Of a stretch of DNA of 64,000 nucleotides, positions 56,301 through 64,000 are shown piece by piece (within the stretch, counting starts at the first letter, position 1; each line of letters starts with the position of its first letter). Below the pieces are notes generated by a model. That model saw nothing but the letters and a program-made list of their open reading frames with translations, was not told the origin of the DNA and made no database searches. The DNA is taken from contig OY720098.1 of the NCBI GenBank assembly GCA_963082875.1, forward strand, positions 2,542,001 to 2,606,000, written 5' to 3'. Origin of the DNA: Corella eumyota. Taxonomy: Eukaryota > Chordata > Ascidiacea > Phlebobranchia > Corellidae. The translations under genes and the position numbers were made by a program.

Positions 56301-58624
56301 TATGGTAATTATATTGCCACCGAAAGGTTAAGGTATTGACTAGTTTTTAAAACTACTATAAAAACAGCAGCATAGTAAAATGGTTAGAACTGTTAGCTTC
56401 ACTGCTTAAGGTTCTAGTTTCAATTCACATTGCTTTTAAGTCATGGCACCCATAAATAAGGTGCAAAACAATAGAAACAACTCCTTTAAAAATTATCTGC
56501 TTACCAACCTGTAAAAAGTGACGAAGTCAGAACAATATTTGCCACCCAATTTAATCCTTGAAATTTACGATAATATGAGCTCGATACATAACCAGCGATG
56601 CATGAAGTGAGTGCGTACAAAAGGATTGCAGCTGTGTTTATTGAGCCGTGACCATGGGTTTTAAACATCCCCAATAGAGCCATTAAAATGATCCCTTAAT
56701 TGAAAAATTAATAAAGGGTGATAAAAACACATAAAAATGTACAATACAAAAATAAAATCAATAACAAATAAAACTAACATAGTCTGATTACTAACAGGGG
56801 GCAAATCTATATATATTTAATGTACAACAAAATGCTTTTGAATACTTTATTGACTAGTTTTAGTAAAAAAGTAGTAGTTTAAACCTTTTAGTAAAAAAGT
56901 AGTTTTAGTAAAAAAGTAGTAGTTTAAGTTTAAACCTGCTCCAATTGCTAGAAGTTGGGATCCCACTCCAATGATCGAACAAAACAAACTCTTCATCTTT
57001 GGGAACCTGAAAACATCTGCATGAATGATCTTCCATCCATTGTCGTCATCCCCAAAGTCCTCTTCATCATCTGACCTAAAAGAAGGAAAGGTTGGGTAAC
57101 ATCTTTTAAATAAACTTTTTATATATACATATATATGTTTAGATAAAAATAATTTTCTTTCTGACAGCTTTGTTTTTAAATTTTTTATACTAAATTGCAA
57201 TTAATATCATTTATGGTATATAGTTTTTTGTTTCACTTTAAAACGATCGGTTATTATGAACACATTAAAATTAACTGTAGCGAATGCTAAAAAATTTCCT
57301 GAAAAGAGGACAGTAAATAAACTAAAAAAATGTTAATGAATAAACTGTAGCGCAAGCTAGATAATGTTTTTAAAAACTTAAAATTGAAGCTGAAAATTCA
57401 GCTTTAATATATTTCAAATAACTATTATGTATATATATGGGTATTTGAAATGGTTTAATTTACCGATTATATCTTGTGAAGTCACTTCTTAGTACTCTTG
57501 TTAAAATAACGACCACAAAGGCCATTAAAAGTGAAACCAAAATAACTGAGTTGATAATAGAGAGCCAGTGAATTTCAAGGGTCTTTGGAAAAAAACTAAA
57601 ACATAATTTGTTCTATTTAAATATTACAAGTTTTATTGACTTACTTTATAATCTAATCACTTTATTAAACAGCATAACCAATGTTTTACAGCATATAAAA
57701 AATTTCACCTTATTATTTAAAGCAAATGCATTTTATTTCATAATTAATTTAAATTTCAAATAGTAGCTTAAAAAACAATGTTATTGCATGAAAAAACAAC
57801 AGAATAAATAATTTAAGATTTTAAAAATAATCTATTTGTTGTGTTACCTGTCATCCTTAAGTAAAGCTCCTCTCTGTTTTGGGTCTGTATTTGTTTCTTT
57901 CCATTCTACATCATACATAAAAGTAACCCCATAAGGTGCATCAACATCTAATGAGACTGGATCTTTACGAGCAGTAGTCACATTAGCTGATACTATCTAA
58001 AAATTTTAAAAAGTTTTTTAAGATTTAAATTTATAGTAAATATTGTTTTTTGGGAGAAATGGTGCCTAAGCTTAGTAATTTTAGCCACAACTTAATTTAT
58101 TAAAACTAGATATTTTTTAACATTTTTTTAGTTTAACTTACCTTATTACCATTGTATGTAAACTGAAATGTAATGTGGTTGTAAAGATAAAGTTTATGAA
58201 CATGGGGCACTGAAAATATCCCACTCTCTTCAAATCGTCCAATAAAACTCCTGATCGGAATATCGTCGGCGACCATTTCAAAGTAATATAACTCTTCAAC
58301 TGCTTCTCTTAGCCTCGTTAAATCGTCCTCAGTAAAATCCAAACGACATAATATTTTGTCTTGCATGTTGAATTTAAATTGAACGTCATAGAGTGAATAT
58401 GCCATTCGGTCACCATCCAAAACTTCACCTAAAGTCAGTGATTTGTGCTCAATTTTATCGGGACGACAAACAGGTAAGGAGTAATAATGATATGTCTCGT
58501 GGGGGTTAAAATATGGGCCAACTTTGTTCATAAAAATGTCAACACGGTCTCGGTCTTTGTAACTTGTTAAAGTTAATGAGATTGTTATAAGGTTTGTAAA
58601 TGCAATAAATCCAAAAAGTTTCAT
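53373..58624 (-). CDS. tm9sf1: Transmembrane 9 superfamily member 1
   Basis: Exons 58624-58142, 57996-57848, 57595-57464, 57075-56936, 56694-56509, 55923-55814, 55462-55299, 54806-54645, 54191-54137 and 53550-53373; about 586 residues (human 606). Start [18 protein letters not shown] is a signal peptide. The luminal domain has [32 protein letters not shown] and [15 protein letters not shown], all TM9SF1-specific. Then [11 protein letters not shown] (TM1), [15 protein letters not shown], eight further TM segments, [14 protein letters not shown] and [18 protein letters not shown]. The end [13 protein letters not shown] is identical to human and carries the KxD COPI-type Golgi retention signal. 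An endosome/Golgi nonaspanin linked to membrane-protein sorting and autophagy. Orthology is very confident. Confidence 0.96.
53979..54088 (+). repeat. GGGTTTGGTGACC interspersed repeat, internally deleted
   Basis: GGGTTTTGTGACCATGCTATAACATAC, then a jump to GTTTACTTTCATTAATGCGCG and an A-rich end. In a TM9SF1 intron, about 50 bases before exon 54191-54137 on the opposite strand. Confidence 0.55.
56057..56292. mobile_element. hAT-like MITE with 8-bp target duplication
   Basis: Ends TAGGGATGGGC and GCCCATCCCTA are inverted repeats. The inner sequence holds further inverted CTCGGATTCGA/TCGAATCCGAG and ACTCG/CGAGT blocks. Flanks AACCACAC (56049-56056) and AACCATAC (56293-56300) match 7 of 8, the target-duplication size of hAT elements. 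236 bp, no coding, so non-autonomous. TM9SF1 intron. Confidence 0.85.
56358..56480 (+). mobile_element. Diverged tRNA-like SINE
   Basis: GCAGCATAGTAAAATGGTTAGAAC, TTCTAGTTTCAATTCACATTGC, and a weak body (GGCACCCATAAATAAGGTGC hairpin) echo the main SINE. Probably an ancient copy or a sister family. TM9SF1 intron. Confidence 0.45.
56855..56936. repeat. Tandem repeat copying a TM9SF1 splice donor
   Basis: TTTTAGTAAAAAAGTAGT(AGTTTAAACC) units repeat about three times up to the end of exon 57075-56936. The donor sequence GGTTTAAAC appears twice, at about 56928-56936 and 56879-56887. Confidence 0.7.
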
Positions 58625-59430
58625 TTTGTTTTCTTGGTTTTACTAGAAAAACTTTGAAAATCTAAAAAAATATGAAATAATCTAAAAACCTTAAAAAATT
58701 TATAAAATAGAAACTATCATATTTATTTTTTATCTTATAAAATAAAAGTAATTATCTTTATTTTTCTACAAAAGCAATTCTTAAAAAAAATAAAAACGAA
58801 TTATTATATATTTTCTAAAGAAATCTTAAACTTGTATTGAGAAATGAATTGTTAATTGTGACATAAACTCTACGCACGTTTAATTCATGGAAGCTAGCTG
58901 ATTTTGTGAATAAACAGTAAAACTTACTATAAACACCTTCTATAATTCTCAATATTTAAAATAAAACATTAATTTAAGTGCTTTTTACGGTAAAACTTAA
59001 AGTGCAAAACCTAAACGCTTTTTATAAAAAAATCTCCCCTTGCATTTATCTCGTGACGTAGACAACAACGTCTGTGTTGTTATTAATCAACCAGAACGAC
59101 ACATCAATCAAGTTACTTTGTCCTCGATTTGTTACAAAACCAAATGAACTGGTAAAAACGTTTGTATTTAAAATGCGTGAGTCATTTGAAATACTTAGTA
59201 GATTATTTCATACAGTTGGTTACAAATGTATAAAAAGGATTTTTTAATTCTATATTAAACAAACCTAAATTTAATTTTACAAATATATAGAAGTTATGTT
59301 GTATTTTATCCACCACTATATTTATTACACAAATATTGAGTTTACACAGATTTTTATGTTAATTTTACTCAAAACAATATTTTTTATTTTAAATTTTGTA
59401 GTAGCACTATTCTTTAATAAGACAGTAAAA
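58625..59430. promoter_or_regulatory. Upstream region of TM9SF1
   Basis: Less AT-rich around 59030-59180, with CTCGTGACGTAGACAACAACGTC (a CRE-like TGACGTAG and an inverted GACAACAACGTC). Likely promoter area by position only. Confidence 0.35.
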
Positions 59431-59439
59431 ATTGTACTC

Positions 59440-60660
59440 TAAGATTAAGAGCCTACTCTAAGGTAAAGTTTAAGTGCCAATTTTAAGGTTAGGTGCCTAC
59501 CCAATGTTAAGTGTCTACCCAGCATCAAGTTCCTACCCAATGTTAAGTGCTTACCTTTGAATGGGTGCCTATTCTGATGCTAAGTGCCTACCCAATGTTG
59601 AGTTCCTACCCAAGTTTAAGTGCCAACACAAAGGTCAAGTGGCTATTTAATTTTAAGTGCTTACCCATGGTTAAGAGTCTGGCCTAAGTTTGGTGCCTAC
59701 TTTTAAGGTTAAGTGCCTATCTCTGTTTAAGTCTTTACCATAATGTAAAGTGCCTACTTAGGATTAAGAGCCTACTCTAAGGTAAAGTTTAAGTGCCAAT
59801 TTTAAGGTTAGGTGCCTACCCAATGTTAAGTGCATATCCAAAAGTAAGTGCCTACCCATGGTAAAGTGCCTGTCATAATGTTAAGTGCCTACCCAATGTT
59901 GACTTCTTACTCAAGTTTAGTGCCTATCCTAAGGTTATGTGCCTACACAAAGGCCAAGTGGCTATCTAAATTTAAAAGCTTTCCCATGGTTAAAAGTCTG
60001 TCCTAATTTTAGTGCCTACTGTTAAGGTTAAGTGACTATCTTTGTTCAAGTGTTTACCGTAATTTAAAGTGCCTACCCAATGTTAAGTGCTTACAATAAA
60101 TTGGGTACCTATCCTGAAGCTAAGTATTACTAAAGTTTGAGTGCCTATGTAAGTTAGGTGCCTACCCAATGTTAAGTGCCTATTAAAAGGTAAGTGCCTA
60201 ACCTAAAGTTAAGTGTATACCCAGGATTAAGTGGTTACCTTAGATTAAGTGCCTATTCTGAAGCCAAGTTCCTCCCAAAGGTTAAGTGCCTACTTTAGGG
60301 TAAAGTTTAAGGGCCTATTTATTGTTAGGTGCCTACCCAATGTTAAGTGCCTATTTAAAAAAAAGCAAGTGCCTACCTAACTTAAGATGCTACACGGAAT
60401 TAAGGGTCTCCCCAATGTTAAGTTCTTATCTAAGGGTAAGTGTCCATTCTAAGGCAAATTGCTCACCCAGGGTTAAGAGTCTACCCAGGATTTAGTGCTT
60501 ATCAAAGGGTAAGTACCTATTTTAAGGTTAATTGCCTACAAGCTTAAATGCCTACAAAATGTTAAGTAGTTACATAAGTTTAAGAGCCAGAAGTTAACTC
60601 CCCACCCTTTTTAACAAAACCCCTTCATTAAGTTGTTAAGTGCTTACCTTAGAAATACCT
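59440..60660 (+). repeat. Degenerate 18-bp minisatellite with higher-order copies
   Basis: About 60-65 imperfect units near GTTAAGTGCCTACCCAAT, 16-22 bases each. A multi-unit block (ATTAAGAGCCTACTCTAAGG onward through GTTAGGTGCCTACCC) recurs at 59444 and 59763, a 319-base spacing, and again in altered form near 60285. No long open frame. Confidence 0.9.
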
Positions 60661-61014
60661 GCCTAACCAAGGTTTAGTTATAGTACAATACACACAAGGC
60701 AATAACAAAGCAACAACAAAAAGCATACAGATACCAACGCAACAACAACACAAAGATAGCTCATCAAAACATAAATATATCAATGACCAGTAAAAAGTGA
60801 ATATAGCGCAAGTTAAAATACAAAACATGATATAAAGTTACACTACACCTTACATATACACCAACACTATACAAAAGTGTGTTAGAGTTTTCGATATGGA
60901 ACAAAGCTTTACAAGAATATTAAATACAAACATGAACAATATACTTTACAATGATTTTTGAGGCTATAATATATTCAAATAGCCTTTAAAACAGTTGGAC
61001 GAAAAAGTCATCAG

Positions 61015-61080
61015 CATACATTAACTTGAATCAGCATACATTAACTTAAATCAGCATACATTAACTTGAGTTATTTTAGC
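61015..61080 (+). repeat. 22-bp tandem repeat, three copies
   Basis: ATCAGCATACATTAACTTGA occurs three times in a row with one or two changes, the last running into GAGTTATTTTAGCTGATG. Confidence 0.9.
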
Positions 61081-61399
61081 TGATGTTTATTGACATCCGA
61101 AACCCTTTCTTTACCTTATTATTCTGCTGAAAAAAAACAACATTTTATGTAATTGAAAAAAGTTTAACAACTTAATAATTGCAGGATAAGAAAAACAAAT
61201 ACCTAAAAATAAAGGACTTTCCTGCAGTAGTAAAAAATAAAATAAAACAGTAAAACGGCACTTACCCAGCATTAGAATTTCAAAAAGTCAATACAGGTGT
61301 AAAATAATTTAAACTGTATCTGGCTTTGCTTCTAGAAATAAAATTTCCGGTATATGTTGGAAAACAAAATTTATCAGGAATCGTTTCTTTATTGCTTGC

Positions 61400-62090
61400 T
61401 AAATTACCTAGAATGTAAAACGATATTAAAATGTTTTTTTACAAAAAATAAGGCAATATATATTCTTACTACTTTCTCTAAATAAATTTATTTTTACTCA
61501 CCTCTTATTTTATTTAGGAGAATGTTTATGAAAGTTGCAGGTAATTTTTTTGCCTTTCCTTTTTGAAAAACCGACATTGTACAGAAATTGTACAAAGGCC
61601 CACCAAAAGAAATATTTATTGCATAAAAAAAGTACAGCTAAATGGGAAACAAAATTCAGTAGGAATTATTTCTGTATAAAAGTGCTTACCAAAGGCTTTT
61701 ATCGAAAAATTAATTTCCCCAAAATACTCTTCACAACTGCACAATTTCTAGAAAGTAATAACAAAAATATTTTAACGGACTATATATTATATTTTCATGG
61801 ACCTATATATATTATAATTTACATTTAAGCACCTGGGTTTATTTTAATTAAATGCTTACTTAATTATCTAGAATGTAAAAAAACATAAGAAAGTTTTTTT
61901 TTTTAATTAGGCGAATCATATATCCACTCGTTTAAATAGTTTTAGTTATACTCACCTCTTCTTCTAGTTGAGAAAAAGTTTACAAATGCTGTGGGTAATT
62001 TTTTGACTTTTCTTTTTCGAAATTACTTGAATAATTGCTTGAGTACTTTAACCGACATCGCACTGGAAATGTACAAAGGCCTACCTACTA
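61400..62090 (+). repeat. Diverged tandem duplication of about 460-480 bp
   Basis: 61408-61605 and 61867-62085 share, in order, CTAGAATGTAAAA, ACTCACCTCTT, GAAAGTTGCAGGTAATTTTTT / ACAAATGCTGTGGGTAATTTTTT, CCGACAT, and GTACAAAGGCC. The second copy has a short insertion. No coding function recognised. Confidence 0.65.
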
Positions 62091-62099
62091 AATGGTTTA

Positions 62100-63620
62100 T
62101 TTGCTAAATAAACTTAAAAATAAGAACACATGGCGTGAATCTGTAACAGATCAATAATAAGTCCCCAATCCATCTACGATTCTGTAAAATACTCAAAAAA
62201 CAAGCTTGTTATTCGTGGTTGGTACAATTTTTGGCAAGCTTTAAAAATATTTAAACTAGTTTAAATTGAAGTGCAAAAGATTTAGAAAAATGCTAATAAA
62301 AACAAAAACATTCTAACCAGTGTTCTTATTTTCATGCATTTTAATTAGCATTATTAAACAATAATATTACCCAAAATCATTTAATGAAAATTACATTTCA
62401 ATTTTTTAATTTACTTGTTTAAGCTAACTTAGCACTCTTTTAAGAATAGCAATACGAGGTTTTTTGTTTGTATGTGTAAAATATAATAAACATATTTCAA
62501 ATTATACACACTTCACACTTAATGTTATACACATATACAGATCTCTTTTTTTAATTGTGTATTATAGTCATAATAGTATCGTTTACAATCGTTTATACCA
62601 TACACACATGCCAGAATGTTACATTACGAAAACAAGTAAGCCATTTCGTGACACGCCTGTAGCACAATTCTGCATACGATTTCTAATAATAGACCCAATT
62701 TAATGGGTTCATTCGTTTAAAAACTTTTGACAAAGGTTTATTTTAGAAGTTGTTATACTAACATGGAATATTTATTAATATTTTATTAAAATTTGAAAGC
62801 TTACAGCTATGTAGAGTTTTGTTTTTTTCAAAATTTAAATTTTTTTTTTTTTTTTTCTTGAAATATTTTTTATTTCAATGCAAAATTTTGGGCACAAAGT
62901 TTAAGGGTCACATTAAGTTGAACATAATATATTTAACTTTGCATGTTATTTTTACCATATGCAGTGTAATTTTTAAGTGTATGTTATATTGGGTACTCTA
63001 AGAACGACCACAACATAATTTGTAGGAAGAAAATATATTTGATTTTGTATTTAAATTATGCTATATGCACTGTAATTGTAAGTCTTAGTGTGTGTTATAT
63101 GTGTATGCTTTGCTGGGTTCGCCTCGAATGACCACAACATTAACATAAAGTTCATCCGAGTACTTATTTGCAAAATTAATTTTTGAACTTGATGCGAAGG
63201 TCCATTTTTGTTTTTTTAAGTCTTCGTTTATCTTTTTAAATTGTTAGTTTTTAATGTAGATTTTCATCATTTTAATTTTTTCTTGCATGTTTTTCTTGTA
63301 ATATTTGCAATGTTTTCATTGAGCTTCAAATATTTGTATTCCAGCTGTTTGACATGATAAAGTAAGCACCATTAACATTAGAGCACTGCAACAGGATGTC
63401 CAAGTTTTTTTGAAGAACCTCAAGTTTTTTTAATGCCCGATGTTCAATCTTTGGACCACTGCAGCAGTTCTAGGTAGTTACTCATTCTTCCTGCATTGGT
63501 AAACTATAATTTTTTGTCGAGGCATACATAGTTGAAATTCAGCACATTTTTCAGTGTATTGCCTTTTTTGTGATATAACATTTTTAAACTTTTTTATGGT
63601 TCACCAGTAGGGTAATATTC
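62100..63620. other. AT-rich region without recognised genes
   Basis: Only short chance reading frames and poly-T runs, apart from the small duplication listed. No SINE copies between 51.2 kb and the window end were seen except a doubtful one at 56.4 kb. Confidence 0.5.
62950..63145 (+). repeat. Short diverged direct duplication
   Basis: ATATGCAGTGTAATTTTTAAGTGTATGTTATAT ... GAACGACCACAACATAA near 62955-63016 is echoed by ATATGCACTGTAATTGTAAG ... GAATGACCACAACATTA near 63062-63143. Confidence 0.55.
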
Positions 63621-63627
63621 CATAACA

Positions 63628-64000
63628 TTGTTTTTTTCTATAGTAATATTTTTTGTTATGATATTTTTTTTAGTTTTCATCATTATTTTGCTTGTAGATG
63701 ATGATCTGTTTGTATATTGACTCTTCAAAGTTGAATTTTTTAATCATCACACCTTCGCTTGCAGTTATTATTGAAATAGTCTTTTTGAATTAATTTTTTG
63801 TAGTTGATGCATTTGCAAGATTAATACAACTTTTTTAGCTTCTTGATTGATGTTAATTTTCTTTTTTATTGACCATATATCATTGTTTTTTTCTAAAGTA
63901 GTATTCTTTTGTTATGATATTTTTTTTAGTTTTTATCATTATTTTGCTTGTAGATGATGGTCTGTTTATATATTGACACTTTAAAGTTAAATTTTTTAAT
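63628..64000 (+). repeat. Direct duplication, offset about 258 bp, running to the window edge
   Basis: 63628-63742 and 63886-64000 share TTTTTTTCTA, TTGTTATGATATTTTTTTTAG, ATTATTTTGCTTGTAGATGATG and AAATTTTTTAAT-type blocks at about 90% identity. It may be the start of a longer tandem array beyond the window. Confidence 0.85.

Noticed and set aside
59440-60660. Coding repeat protein
   Set aside because: Unit length varies between 16 and 22 bases and stops occur in all frames.
61535-61828. 97-residue plus-strand reading frame
   Set aside because: Overlaps a non-coding tandem duplication whose second copy is not open; Lys/Phe/Ile-rich composition typical of chance frames.

Overview
The window looks like nuclear DNA of an ascidian tunicate, most likely a Ciona-type genome. 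This is inference from four things: very high A+T, genes cut into many exons by short AT-rich introns with canonical GT-AG ends, a chordate-type gene set (an ABCA1/4/7-class transporter, MS4A-like tetraspans, a membrane progestin receptor, CFAP410), and a dense tRNA-derived SINE family. Species was not determined. All exon ends were read by eye and may be off by a base or two.

Layout. 1-4.0 kb, plus strand: two tandem C-type-lectin receptor genes with the same five-exon plan (the first cut by the window edge and carrying a stop in the lectin fold), with a decayed 3' half of a third copy between them. 5.8-16.4 kb, minus strand: three tandem four-TM genes of the MS4A/CD20 type, with diverged cytoplasmic tails rich in Tyr, Pro and Gln. 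16.9-20.1 kb, minus: a PAQR-family membrane progestin receptor. 21.3-43.3 kb, minus: one 29-exon full-length ABCA transporter of about 2,500 residues, with at least one and perhaps two alternative first exons. 43.9-47.4 kb, plus: CFAP410, divergent from the ABCA gene across about 600 bp. 48.9-51.5 kb, minus: the ESCRT-III subunit CHMP4. 53.4-58.6 kb, minus: TM9SF1. 58.6-64 kb: no gene seen; it holds a long degenerate 18-bp tandem array and several local duplications.

The genes do not form one pathway. The first 16 kb are two tandem arrays of cell-surface receptor-like genes with cytoplasmic tyrosine motifs. The rest are housekeeping or membrane genes in an ordinary mixed neighbourhood.

Repeats shape the window: about 25 copies of one tRNA-derived SINE (both strands, mainly intronic), a MITE family with GTTCACACG ends (one copy carries a 43-bp-arm palindrome, another a 40-bp tandem array), a hAT-like MITE with an 8-bp target duplication, a small CCACACAGGA-type MITE, and an unnamed 180-190 bp interspersed repeat. 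No retrovirus-like, Polinton, LINE-coding, CRISPR or rRNA sequence was seen. The most interesting points are the alternative ABCA first exons, the MS4A-like tail built from duplicated exons whose repeat continues past the stop, the intronic palindrome, and the higher-order minisatellite.
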